This document shows positions 1 through 8,889 of a stretch of DNA of 64,000 nt, one piece after another. The stretch is from assembly GCF_014641075.1 (NCBI RefSeq), contig NZ_BMHP01000001.1, forward strand, positions 1,612,001-1,676,000, in the 5' to 3' direction. The position numbers were made by a program, and so were the translations under genes. Numbering within the stretch: the first letter of the stretch is position 1; every line of letters begins with the position of its first letter. Origin of the DNA: Paenibacillus nasutitermitis (GTDB lineage Bacteria; Bacillota; Bacilli; Paenibacillales; Paenibacillaceae). Under the pieces are notes generated by a model that did not search any database, had not been told where the DNA came from, and saw only the letters and a list, made by a program, of their open reading frames with translations.

Positions 1-18
1 TGGCTGAAACGTTATTAG
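1..18 (+). CDS. possible 3' end of an upstream gene
   Basis: The first 18 bases read W-L-K-R-Y-stop in frame 1, directly followed by the ribosome binding site of the next gene. This would be the tail of a gene that lies mostly outside the window. Five codons allow no functional call. Confidence 0.3.
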   Translation, partial: WLKRY

Positions 19-34
19 AAGGAGGAAGAAAGGA

Positions 35-2950
35 ATGGCAGAATCCTACGTTCCCGAGCCCAGACCTGCCGAGACCCGATACCTGGTTGGTGCTCATTAT
101 TTTCCAGGCTGGAAGCAGGGGGAGCATTTTGGATGGGAGCTTATTGAACCGTATCCGGAGCGGCGGCCGCTGCTCGGATTATATGATGAAGGCAATCCCG
201 AGGTGGCGGATTGGGAAATCAAATGGGCGCTGGAGCATGGCATCGGCTTTTTTGTTTATTGCTGGTACCGGGACAAAGGGAATACAGGTTATACGGTCAC
301 AGATGATTCGGTATACCTCGCGCATGCGCTTCATGACGGATTTATGCAGGCGCGTTATGCCGACCGATTCAAGTTCGCCATCATGTGGGAGAATGAGAAT
401 GCGGGCGGAGCGGATTCCGAATCGGATCTGCTGGACAATCTGTTTCCTTATTGGCTGGAGCGGTATTTCAGCCATCCAAGCTATTTGACGATCGACGGAA
501 AGCCAGTTCTGTATGTCTATCATATCGACAAGTTAATCGATCAGTTAGGCGGTACCGGGAAAGTCCGCGAGGCGTTGTGCATTCTGGAAGCCAAATGCAG
601 GGAAGCCGGATTTCAAGGGTTGACCGCCCAATGCGAATACAGAGGGACCGATCCCGAAATGCTCGCACGCATCGCCGCTTGCGGATTTACCCATAGCTTC
701 GCTTATTGCTGGCATACCGCACAGACCAGGCCGGAGCCAGAGCAGGCAGCCGGAAGCCAGCTGGATGCGATGAAGCTGCGGGCGGAATTTGACACACGCG
801 GATTTGTGCCGACCGTCTCGGTGGGTTGGGATCCGCTGCCCTGGCATTACGGACGCGGGGGCCGCACGCCGGATGAGGTGACGCGTTGGACTCTGGGGCC
901 GGACGAATACCGGCAGGTTCTGTCCGAAACAAAATCGTTGATGGACAGCTTGCCCGAGGATAGTCTTGGCAGCCGAATGCTGCTGCTCGATAACTGGAAT
1001 GAGTGGGGAGAAGGCCATTATATCGCTCCTCATGAACAAGGCGGATTCCGTTATTTGCAGGCTGTACGCGACGTTTTTGCGGCCGATAGCGGCAATGTAC
1101 CGGATTATCGCACGCCGGATCAGTTGGGATTCGGTCCTTATGATTCCCTCTACCGGAAAGCAAGAGAACAGGGATTGCTTGCAACAGATGATGTCCGCGT
1201 CCTACAGGCACGGGATTATGGAGCCGTACCGGATAGCAGCTCCGATGCCGGGCCTGGCATCCGCGCTGCTATCGAAGCGGCTCGCGTACAAGGGGGGCCA
1301 GCTATTATCCGCCTGGAGCGGGGACGTTATCTTGTAAACGGCGAAGAAGGCGAGCGAGCAGCAATCATGATCCAGGCAGCCCGGAATCTGACGCTGCGCG
1401 GAGAAGGCAGCGATACGGTGATCGTCGTGACCAATCCCCGGATCGGGGGAGTCGAGGTGCAGGATAGCGAGAATGTGCTCCTGGCCCATTTCGCCGTCGA
1501 TTATGATCCACTGCCTTACACGCAGGGAACCGTTACGGCCGTTGATGAAGAAAAAGGGATGTACGAGGTTGCGATCGATCCGGAATACCGGCTCCCGAGC
1601 GAATCCTATTTTTATATATCCGAGGGACTATGGGGGCTGCTTGTGAACAACGAGGATCCGCTGACTGCCCGCTATGGACCACATCCGCTGTTTACCACCT
1701 CATGGGAGCATGTTCGTGACCGGGTATGGAGATTCCATTCCGCCGATCACGCAATGATGCGAAGTGCTGAGATGAAGGTTGGGGATCGGTATGCCCATAT
1801 GGCCCGCCGTCATTCAGAGAGCGCAATCAATTTCTGGCGCACCCGCAAAGCGGCAGTTGACGGTGTGACCATCTATGCCGGTCCTTCGCTTGCGTCGATA
1901 TGGGGACAGAACGAAGATGTCTCGATCCGGGCGCTTCGTGTAGAAGTACTACCGGGATCTGGACGGCTTCTATCTGCCAATGGAGATGGCATCCATAATC
2001 TGGGAACACGCGGCGGATTATTGATCGAGCAGTGCTCATTCGAAGGAATGGGCGATGACGCGATCAACATTCACGCCAGAGCCGGAGCCATAGTTGAAGC
2101 GTCTGAGGGAACGGATCTGGTCATCAGAGGCGGCTTGTTCCAGGCGGATGCAGGCGACATGCTGCAGATTTATGACCCTGGGAGCGGCTGCATCCGGGCT
2201 GAAGTGCAAGTCAAGAACGCGGAACCGGATGGTCCTGGGAAATATCTCGTCAAGCTGCAGCGGAGTGTAGAAGGCATTGCTGCGGGAGCCGGCTTCCATG
2301 ATGCGGATCATGTCTACAACCTGTCCGCCTGCGGGCAGGGAGCCATAATCCGCGGCAATTATTTCGGCCGGCATCGCGGACGTGGTGTGCTGCTCAAGAC
2401 TGTCAACGCCACGGTTGAAAACAATATCTTCGAGAATGTGGAAGGGTGGGGAGTGGCGGTTCAACACGAGCCGGATTGGGAGGAAGGACCGGTCTCCCAT
2501 GACATTACGATTCGCGGCAATACGTTTCGCGGGGTGGGATACGGTGGCTGGGTACCGGCAGTATACATTGCGGCGATGGCGCTGACGGGCGCGCCTGCCA
2601 ATATCAAGAGGGGGAGGGCAACCAGAGGCATTACGATTGCCGGCAATCAGTTCCTCAATCCGCGGAATGTCATTGTGGACGCCCAGTCTGCCGAATCGAT
2701 CGTACTATGCGATAACAGGATATCGTTCACTGATGGCGAATCGGCAGCAGGACAGCCAGCTATCTTGCTCGATAATGTCCACGGCATCCGTATCGAACGG
2801 CTCGCTATCGATCTGCCGGGCAGCGAAGCCTATACGGCGCTTCATATTAAGCCTGATGTTGATAGCGGGGTAGATGGGGTTCGAATCACCGATATTCGCA
2901 GGGAACCTGCAGGTTCGGGGCCGCTGGAGATCAAGGATGGGCGCAGCTAA
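35..2950 (+). CDS. GH99-like (WbsX-type) domain fused to a parallel beta-helix
   Basis: A 971-residue protein with two modules. Residues about 13-350 look like the GH99-like/WbsX family seen in glycan gene clusters: an early YFPGW motif and a closing DNWNEWGEGHYI motif followed by a Y-L-x-A-V-R-D-V-F helix. Residues about 385-960 start with a Y-G-A-x-P-D-S motif typical of pectate-lyase-3-like proteins and continue as many short I-x-G-N-x-F repeats, the signature of a right-handed beta-helix. No signal peptide is visible, so it probably acts in the cytoplasm. The ATG at 35 follows GGAGGAAGAAAGGA. The next gene, an SGNH hydrolase, is 45 bases downstream and probably cotranscribed. The joint role is likely breakdown of an imported, possibly acylated, glycan; the substrate is not deducible. 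Confidence 0.75.
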   Translation: MAESYVPEPRPAETRYLVGAHYFPGWKQGEHFGWELIEPYPERRPLLGLYDEGNPEVADWEIKWALEHGIGFFVYCWYRDKGNTGYTVTDDSVYLAHALHDGFMQARYADRFKFAIMWENENAGGADSESDLLDNLFPYWLERYFSHPSYLTIDGKPVLYVYHIDKLIDQLGGTGKVREALCILEAKCREAGFQGLTAQCEYRGTDPEMLARIAACGFTHSFAYCWHTAQTRPEPEQAAGSQLDAMKLRAEFDTRGFVPTVSVGWDPLPWHYGRGGRTPDEVTRWTLGPDEYRQVLSETKSLMDSLPEDSLGSRMLLLDNWNEWGEGHYIAPHEQGGFRYLQAVRDVFAADSGNVPDYRTPDQLGFGPYDSLYRKAREQGLLATDDVRVLQARDYGAVPDSSSDAGPGIRAAIEAARVQGGPAIIRLERGRYLVNGEEGERAAIMIQAARNLTLRGEGSDTVIVVTNPRIGGVEVQDSENVLLAHFAVDYDPLPYTQGTVTAVDEEKGMYEVAIDPEYRLPSESYFYISEGLWGLLVNNEDPLTARYGPHPLFTTSWEHVRDRVWRFHSADHAMMRSAEMKVGDRYAHMARRHSESAINFWRTRKAAVDGVTIYAGPSLASIWGQNEDVSIRALRVEVLPGSGRLLSANGDGIHNLGTRGGLLIEQCSFEGMGDDAINIHARAGAIVEASEGTDLVIRGGLFQADAGDMLQIYDPGSGCIRAEVQVKNAEPDGPGKYLVKLQRSVEGIAAGAGFHDADHVYNLSACGQGAIIRGNYFGRHRGRGVLLKTVNATVENNIFENVEGWGVAVQHEPDWEEGPVSHDITIRGNTFRGVGYGGWVPAVYIAAMALTGAPANIKRGRATRGITIAGNQFLNPRNVIVDAQSAESIVLCDNRISFTDGESAAGQPAILLDNVHGIRIERLAIDLPGSEAYTALHIKPDVDSGVDGVRITDIRREPAGSGPLEIKDGRS

Positions 2951-2995
2951 TCTGCTGTATGCGAAATACATGATATGAGAAGAGATTTATGCTTA

Positions 2996-4198
2996 ATGAA
3001 TCAAATATGGCGATACAGGCATCCCTTGGGGCGGATGCTTCAAGCGATGGGCAGGGGGCAGGTGACCGTCGGGTTTCTGGGCGGGTCGATCACAGACGCC
3101 AGACCTGGGCATAACTGGCCGGAGAAAGTCATGAACTGGCTGGCCAACCGTTATCCAGACGTGCGGTTTATTGTGGAGAATGCGGCGATTGGCGCCACGG
3201 GCAGCGAGTCGGCCGTTTTCCGGGCAGCTAGAGATATTACCTCACGCAATTGCGATATCGTCTTCGTCGAATATGCGGTTAACGATTATTATACGGCGTC
3301 CGGGATGCGCAAGAAAACCCGCGAAGGACTTCTGCGCCAGCTTCTGGGCTGGGGGCATGCCGATCTTGTGCTGACTTATACCTATTTGCAGGCGATGTAT
3401 GAACCGATGTTCAAAGGCGAACAACCGGATTCGATTGAGGAGTTTGAGCAGTTGGCTGAACATTACGGAATCAGCTCCGTATGGATGGGGCTGTATGCCT
3501 TTGAAGAAGTCAAGAACGGATCGATGACATGGGAGGAATGGCTGCCCGACGGCCTGCATCCGACTCATCGCGGCAGTTTCAGCTATGCGCAGAGCGTGAT
3601 CGCATTTCTGGAGCGGGAGCTGCCTACAGAAACCGCAAGTTCGGAGACTACCTCAGCCAAAGGGGCTAATCCGGATCCCAGGCCGGTGGATTCAGACGGA
3701 CCGGCACAATCCGCTTCAATAAGCAGCGGCGCCTCCGCAGGAACAGGGGGGACGGATTCGCTAGCTTCTGTATTGCCGGAACCGCTTGATCCGTTGCATT
3801 GGGGAGAGGTCAGCCTGCTTCCGTTCTCGCAAGTTGAGCTGGAAGGTCCGTGGACGATCCAGCGCAGCAGCACGTTGGTATGGATCGACCATATGCTTGT
3901 CACCTCGGCGATCGGAGCGAAGCTGCGGTTTCGTTTCAACGGACGGGGACTGGCGCTCGGCTTTGACTTCGGCAAGCTGGCATCGGAATTCCGCTATAGG
4001 CTGGATGGAGGCGAAGCGGTTGATGTCAGCCGCGACAGGGAGGACTGGTGTATTAATGAAGGCTGGTTCCGATTCACGACGTTAAGCGACGAATGGGAGA
4101 ACGGTCCTCATGAAATCGAGATCGAGGTTACGCACGGCGACAGGCCGGAATGCACGGGAACGCACTTCAGACTGGGATACATTGGTGTCATTCATTAA
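2996..4198 (+). CDS. SGNH/GDSL-type hydrolase with C-terminal beta domain
   Basis: A probable esterase or deacetylase of the SGNH fold. Block I is G-F-L-G-G-S-I-T-D near residue 30 with the nucleophile serine, block III is V-E-Y-A-V-N-D near residue 100, and block V is D-G-L-H-P-T near residue 185 with the catalytic Asp and His. A Ser/Thr/Gly/Pro-rich linker at about 205-250 leads to a C-terminal beta-rich region (about 265-400) resembling the accessory domain of carbohydrate-active SGNH proteins. No signal peptide is seen. I chose the ATG at 2996, with AGAAGAGA ten bases upstream; an in-frame ATG at 2975 has no visible ribosome binding site. It probably removes acyl groups from the glycan handled by the preceding gene. 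Confidence 0.75.
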   Translation: MNQIWRYRHPLGRMLQAMGRGQVTVGFLGGSITDARPGHNWPEKVMNWLANRYPDVRFIVENAAIGATGSESAVFRAARDITSRNCDIVFVEYAVNDYYTASGMRKKTREGLLRQLLGWGHADLVLTYTYLQAMYEPMFKGEQPDSIEEFEQLAEHYGISSVWMGLYAFEEVKNGSMTWEEWLPDGLHPTHRGSFSYAQSVIAFLERELPTETASSETTSAKGANPDPRPVDSDGPAQSASISSGASAGTGGTDSLASVLPEPLDPLHWGEVSLLPFSQVELEGPWTIQRSSTLVWIDHMLVTSAIGAKLRFRFNGRGLALGFDFGKLASEFRYRLDGGEAVDVSRDREDWCINEGWFRFTTLSDEWENGPHEIEIEVTHGDRPECTGTHFRLGYIGVIH

Positions 4199-4396
4199 GG
4201 TATAAGCAAGAAACCCGATACTCTGGTCAGTAGAGCACCTATTCGAAAGTGATGCACAATTTAAATACCATTTTTGCAAATGGAGTGGTGATAAGCCGCT
4301 CTATTTGTCGTGTCGTATCTATTGTTCATGGCGGGGAGGGGTTGCGTTCCTGTATATCAAGTTAGAAATATAGTTGCTGTACAGGGTGGGAAATAG

Positions 4397-4405
4397 TGGT
4401 ATAAT
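4397..4405 (+). promoter_or_regulatory. extended -10 promoter of the VOC gene
   Basis: TGGTATAAT is a perfect extended -10 element (TGnTATAAT). A TTGCTG lies 20 bases upstream, too far for a standard -35. The start codon of the VOC gene is 51 bases downstream. The rest of the 4199-4396 gap shows nothing I recognise. Confidence 0.6.
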
Positions 4406-4455
4406 CTTTTTGGGAACATTTGTTCTTATTAGTGAGTTTAAGGAGATGTGGTCGA

Positions 4456-4821
4456 ATGTTTAAAAAGTTGGAATGCGTAAGTATTCATACTAAAGATATT
4501 GAAAAGTCACTTTCGTTTTATACATCAATGGGCTTAACAGAAAACTGGAAGATAGAACGAATATTGGAGAACGGATCGACTTGGACAGTGATCGGATTGA
4601 AATTCCCTTCAAAGGACAGTTCTGAACTTGTGCTGAGCAATCACCCTGAAATTACCTTTACCGAAATTGAAATATATGTTGACGATGTTCGGCAGGCATA
4701 CGATGAATTGAGCAAGAACGAAGAAATACAATGGATTCGGACTCCTTTTGCAACCGAATCTGGACATATCGCCGTCATGGAAGCTCCTGATGCAAATGTA
4801 TTTGTATTAGTTGGAAAATGA
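4456..4821 (+). CDS. VOC-family (glyoxalase-like) protein
   Basis: A 121-residue single-module member of the vicinal oxygen chelate superfamily. It opens with the usual V-S-I-H-T-K-D-I-E-K-S-L-S-F-Y strand-helix and ends with G-H-I-A-V-M-E-A-P-D-A-N. His near residue 8 and Glu near the C-terminus could be metal ligands, but the substrate is unknown. The ATG at 4456 is set by AAGGAGAT eight bases upstream; an in-frame TTG at 4420 is rejected because it lacks such a site. The gene is AT-richer than its neighbours and has its own extended -10 promoter. Confidence 0.7.
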   Translation: MFKKLECVSIHTKDIEKSLSFYTSMGLTENWKIERILENGSTWTVIGLKFPSKDSSELVLSNHPEITFTEIEIYVDDVRQAYDELSKNEEIQWIRTPFATESGHIAVMEAPDANVFVLVGK

Positions 4822-4892
4822 GCCATCATACCTTTTTAATTGTCGATTAAACAGTCCGGCTTGGATATAAGATTTGGAAGGAGCATCATGAA

Positions 4893-5240
4893 ATGTCCAG
4901 AACTCTTGAATTTACTCCTCACGCATTGATCTTGCATTTGAGTGGACTAACAAGTGCCGCGGCGCTGAAACGCCAGGTGGAAATTCCCTTTTCAGCCATA
5001 AAGGCCGTGACAATCGAAGACTTCAATATACCATTATTAAGCTTTAGGATAGGCACTTCGATAGCTGACATCAGAGAAGGACGTTTTTTGCTGACCAGCA
5101 AATGGTCGTTTATTTCATATGAAAATCATAAAGATGTCGTTGTGCTGGAATTGGCCAATCACCAGTTCGAAAATGTTGTTTTTCAAATCCATCATCCGGA
5201 GGAAATAAAAAAACAGATCCTGGAGCATATGTCCCTATGA
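4893..5240 (+). CDS. small protein of unknown function, PH-like
   Basis: A 115-residue protein with no signal peptide or membrane segment. The pattern of short beta strands (A-L-I-L-H-L-S-G, V-E-I-P-F-S-A-I-K-A-V-T-I, F-I-S-Y, V-V-V-L-E-L) ending in a C-terminal helix (P-E-E-I-K-K-Q-I-L-E-H) suggests a bacterial PH-like fold; this is inference. GGAAGGAG lies nine bases before the ATG. A strong inverted repeat terminator follows directly. Confidence 0.55.
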   Translation: MSRTLEFTPHALILHLSGLTSAAALKRQVEIPFSAIKAVTIEDFNIPLLSFRIGTSIADIREGRFLLTSKWSFISYENHKDVVVLELANHQFENVVFQIHHPEEIKKQILEHMSL

Positions 5241-5250
5241 ATAAATGTTG

Positions 5251-5282
5251 AAACGCTCAGAATCCCGGGATCCTGAGCGTTT
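5251..5282. terminator. bidirectional terminator
   Basis: AAACGCTCAG pairs perfectly with CTGAGCGTTT, and the loop contains the palindrome ATCCCGGGAT. It lies between convergent genes ending at 5240 (+) and 5301 (-). Confidence 0.75.
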
Positions 5283-5300
5283 GTGTCCTCTTACCTGAAT

Positions 5301-7304
5301 TTATTCGCGTTTCTCTGGCAGGGGCATGAACAGCAGACAGAAGGGCAGGTTGCTGCCCGCCGAGGGGCTGATCCAAATCTCGACCGCCTCTTCGGCATCT
5401 CCTGTCCGGTAGAGGACGCTGGCTTCATTGACAGCGCTGGCTGTCCCGAGATGGGAGAAATTGATGACCTTATCATTGACGAGTGCCGCTCCGGTAAACA
5501 GACCCCCGCGAGGGTTGAAGGCAATCAAGGTATGAGGTGCGACACGGTACAGCCTCAGCTTGTACATGACTCCGTAATTGCCGGAGTTCATCGCTTCTGT
5601 CCCCTTCATCCCATCCGTCCCATACTGGAAAGGGTCTTCACGATTGTCGGTAAGCGACAGCTTGACCGTTTGTCCGCCAACCGTATCGTTGTATTCAAAT
5701 ATCCGGTTTGAATCCGCAAAGGTCCCCCGGACGATGGATTCTTTGGGATCCAGGGCAGGAAGCGCCGGGAAGGCGGCGAAGGGATCTTTGTCCGCAGCAA
5801 CAAGCACCGATGTGTACGTGATCGCCGAATCGCTGGTCAACTCTCCAACAAAGGTAATAATATCGTTCTGGCTCATTGGATTCGCTGCTGTCAGACTGTC
5901 GAATACAAGCATGCTTTGGCCAGGCTCCAGCATAATGGATTTGGGACTTCCGCCCATTAGTATGGACTCGAAGTATCTCGACAGCGACAGCTTGCCGGCG
6001 AGTTCCGGATGAGGGGTGGGGCCAGCTAATCCTTCTCCTGTGACATGCAGCAGAGCAGGCTCGCTACCTTGGTTTTGAGCGATAACCTGGATTTTAGCTT
6101 TGCGGTTCGTCTTATTTTTGTGATGCAGCAGGAACCGTGCAGTGCCTGTGATCACATCCTGATACAGGATACCGTCCTCATAGACAGATTCGGGACCGCT
6201 GCTGCGGAATAAGGTTTCCGGCTCCGTTGTATAGGTGTAGGGCAGAGCGTTCATCGTTTTGACTGCGGATCCGTCAATGGCAATATTCTTCCCCTGCGGC
6301 GTGAACAGCAAGCGGAATTCCTTTTCCGTATATAGAGCTTCAGACAGGACGCGGATATCCTTGCGGAACTCGGAAGAAGCCCCGTGTTTGTCGGTTACGA
6401 TCAACGTGATGGTGACCGTTCCGGGCTCAAAGAAGGCCCCTTCGTTGTTTGTCCATACGCGGTCCGTGATAGCATCCTCATCATCGGTGCTCTGATCGGT
6501 TATCGTAACGGGTTCGCCCATCCGGTATTCGCCCTTGTCCGTTGCAAACAAGGCGACAGGCGCTTCATTGCGTCTGCTGACCTGCAAAGTTTGAATATAG
6601 GGATCGCTCCACATCCCGTCTTCATCCATGACGGAATAGCTTACGGTATAGGACCCGGGCTCCGAGAATGTATCCTGCCGGCCCTCCCATCTTTCATCGA
6701 CAATAGCCAATCCTCTTGGCGAGCTTGACGACGGCTCGTAAGAAACCATCGTTTCCCCGGCAATGATTTCGCTTTGCTGGACCCGGAAGGAAGCGATAGG
6801 CTTGACTTCAAGCTGCACGGTGATCTTTTTTCCGTTGAACTGATAGGGCAGACCCAAGCCTTGGGTAAACGAGGTCAATGGGACCATCAGTATATTGCGG
6901 TCAGCATAAGCTATCCCTTTCAACGTGGCTGCTTTTCCATTGATTTTAAAGGTTTTGCTGCCGGTTACATACCGCAGTTCGACGGTTCCGCTGCTTACAA
7001 GCGTTTCTTTCGTTCTGGCATCATAAAGGACCTTGGCGCCCAGCCGCTCGGCCATAAAACGCAAACCGACGTAGGACACTCCGTTCTTAACTGCCATAGG
7101 ACGGGGAGACAAGTAGCTTTTATTGCCGGCCTGCACGCTTGTACTGTTCAGTGTAAAGTTTAACGCTCCGGATGTTTGATCTGCATTAGACAAATTGCTT
7201 ATTTGTTGCGCTGCAGGGTCTGCCGGCAGGGCGCTGGCGGTATTTCCGGCAGACAGCCCGCAGGAAACAAGAAGTGCGGCTAATCCCGCAGATTGAAATC
7301 GCAT
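5301..7304 (-). CDS. exported stalk-domain protein with PKD repeats
   Basis: A 667-residue secreted protein. The ATG at 7304 follows GGAGGAACCC and gives a signal peptide of about 28 residues; the stretch L-V-S-C-G could also act as a lipobox, which is unresolved. Residues about 45-150 match the copper amine oxidase N-terminal-like 'stalk' domain common on Paenibacillus surface proteins (Y-V-G-L-R-F-M-A-E-R-L-G, V-P-L-T-S-F). Residues about 165-320 form two PKD-like modules (G-S-Y-T-V-S-Y-S-V-M-D-E-D-G; T-V-T-I-T-L-I-V-T-D-K-H-G). The remaining C-terminal half is beta-rich and unrecognised. It lies 49 bases downstream of a membrane glycosyltransferase on the same strand, probably in one operon. 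Confidence 0.65.
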   Translation of the reverse strand: MRFQSAGLAALLVSCGLSAGNTASALPADPAAQQISNLSNADQTSGALNFTLNSTSVQAGNKSYLSPRPMAVKNGVSYVGLRFMAERLGAKVLYDARTKETLVSSGTVELRYVTGSKTFKINGKAATLKGIAYADRNILMVPLTSFTQGLGLPYQFNGKKITVQLEVKPIASFRVQQSEIIAGETMVSYEPSSSSPRGLAIVDERWEGRQDTFSEPGSYTVSYSVMDEDGMWSDPYIQTLQVSRRNEAPVALFATDKGEYRMGEPVTITDQSTDDEDAITDRVWTNNEGAFFEPGTVTITLIVTDKHGASSEFRKDIRVLSEALYTEKEFRLLFTPQGKNIAIDGSAVKTMNALPYTYTTEPETLFRSSGPESVYEDGILYQDVITGTARFLLHHKNKTNRKAKIQVIAQNQGSEPALLHVTGEGLAGPTPHPELAGKLSLSRYFESILMGGSPKSIMLEPGQSMLVFDSLTAANPMSQNDIITFVGELTSDSAITYTSVLVAADKDPFAAFPALPALDPKESIVRGTFADSNRIFEYNDTVGGQTVKLSLTDNREDPFQYGTDGMKGTEAMNSGNYGVMYKLRLYRVAPHTLIAFNPRGGLFTGAALVNDKVINFSHLGTASAVNEASVLYRTGDAEEAVEIWISPSAGSNLPFCLLFMPLPEKRE

Positions 7305-7353
7305 AAGTATGGGTTCCTCCAGTGTGTATGTGTGTATGATTGTAAGCGCGCCG

Positions 7354-8622
7354 TTATGCGGCATTCTCTTTGTGTTTCCCGCGGCTGAAATCTTCCGCGG
7401 GCAGTCGGTTCTTCCAGTTGAAGCGTCTGGCAATCGAACGGGTCAGCATGGCAGCCAGCAAGCCGTCAAGAATCATAAATATGGGCATTGCGGTAAAGTT
7501 GTAGCGGTACTCCGGCACAAACGCGAGCCTGGTGATGGAGATGGCGGCCAGCAGAATGACAAGGAGCAGCGCAGGCTGCCTCCATTGCCGCAGAAGGAGG
7601 GCAACTGCGCCCAGACCTGCAACCATCGTTCCGATGTGGAAGGCCTGCCGGAATGGAATGACCGGATACAAGGGCGAATGGCCGGATCCAAAAAACATTT
7701 TTCCGTAGATATACTTGATTTTCCCAACGGTATACCATTTCACGAATGTCCAGGTATGCTCCGTAAACCCGACTTTAAGCCTCTCCCTGGCCACTTCCAT
7801 CTGAGTTTTGTTATGGCGGTCAACAAGTCCGTCCTCATAATTCTTGTCCGGATACGTTCCGGCTGCAAACGGATTAACCTGTGTGGATGCAATGACAGGT
7901 TGATGCAAGGTAATCATATTCCTAGCCACCCACGGAGATAGAATCAGGGCAGTGCCAAGCGCTGTAAACAAGAGAAGCTTGGACATACGCAGGGTATCTT
8001 TCTTCCAGATCCAATAAAACAGATAACTTGCCGCCAGCATAATCAAAAACTCAGAGCGCGTCAGCACCAGAAGTCCCATTGCTGCACCTGCAAGCATGGC
8101 GGACCAAGTGGTTGTCTTCTCGAATGCGGCAAGCTGAAGATTGAGATAAAGCAGCAGGAGCATTGAAGCCAGCGTTTCGGTCAGGATCGCTCCGTTCGCC
8201 CAGATAAAAGGCGGATAAACAGCCATAATCGCTGCGCTAATCAATCCGGCATAGAGCCCTCCCAGTCTTGTGGCGATCCGGCCAGCGAGAACGATCGTAA
8301 CCAGGCTCAGGAAAACCTGGATATACCGGATATACGGGAAAGGATCATGCTGCTCATAACCGGCCAGCTTGTAGACGGCTGCCATAAACAGAGGATAGCC
8401 AGGAGATACCTGTGCGTTGGATTCGGTGCTTTTGTATGCATAAATCCCTTTGTCGAGCAGCTGTCTGACCATCACATCGTAATTAATCGTGTCGTGAGAA
8501 ACTTGATGACTGACGGAAAGCAGGAAGTCGAATCTCAGAAATACCGCTATGACCGCAATAAGCAGCATAATGGCCATCACTGTTTTGTTCATGATTTTGA
8601 ATTTTTTTGCAATCAAAGACAT
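7354..8622 (-). CDS. GT-C family membrane glycosyltransferase (PMT/ArnT-like)
   Basis: A 422-residue polytopic membrane protein with about ten hydrophobic segments. The first loop after the N-terminal membrane helix has the acidic motif H-D-T-I-N-Y-D and then S-P-G-Y-P-L-F, typical of family 39/ArnT-like GT-C enzymes that use polyprenyl-phosphate sugars outside the membrane. Such enzymes glycosylate proteins or surface polymers. The start at 8622 is preceded by GGAAAGGAAC. The gene just downstream encodes an exported surface protein, which may be its target; this pairing is inference. Confidence 0.7.
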   Translation of the reverse strand: MSLIAKKFKIMNKTVMAIMLLIAVIAVFLRFDFLLSVSHQVSHDTINYDVMVRQLLDKGIYAYKSTESNAQVSPGYPLFMAAVYKLAGYEQHDPFPYIRYIQVFLSLVTIVLAGRIATRLGGLYAGLISAAIMAVYPPFIWANGAILTETLASMLLLLYLNLQLAAFEKTTTWSAMLAGAAMGLLVLTRSEFLIMLAASYLFYWIWKKDTLRMSKLLLFTALGTALILSPWVARNMITLHQPVIASTQVNPFAAGTYPDKNYEDGLVDRHNKTQMEVARERLKVGFTEHTWTFVKWYTVGKIKYIYGKMFFGSGHSPLYPVIPFRQAFHIGTMVAGLGAVALLLRQWRQPALLLVILLAAISITRLAFVPEYRYNFTAMPIFMILDGLLAAMLTRSIARRFNWKNRLPAEDFSRGKHKENAA

Positions 8623-8889
8623 GCAGGCATGTTCCTTTCCATCCTCAATTTTTGCCCCGATAATCGAATTCCCTGCAGGCTCGCTTCGAGAACAAGTATA
8701 GGAAAGGAATCTTAACAGCCCGGTGCCGCAATACTTAACAATTTCTTAAGGTGCCTGATGGTTTATTGATCGAAAATTCAAAAAATAGACATCAAAAAGG
8801 CACACTTTATCCCTATTTAGCCGCATACACAGGGAAGAATCTAAAGTATGGTAGTAGTATCAGGATAAGGTGTGACAGGAGGGATTCAT

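Noticed and set aside
7309..7941. A 210-codon open frame on the plus strand
   Set aside because: It is antisense to the glycosyltransferase gene and the leader of the stalk protein, and has no ribosome binding site or recognisable domain.
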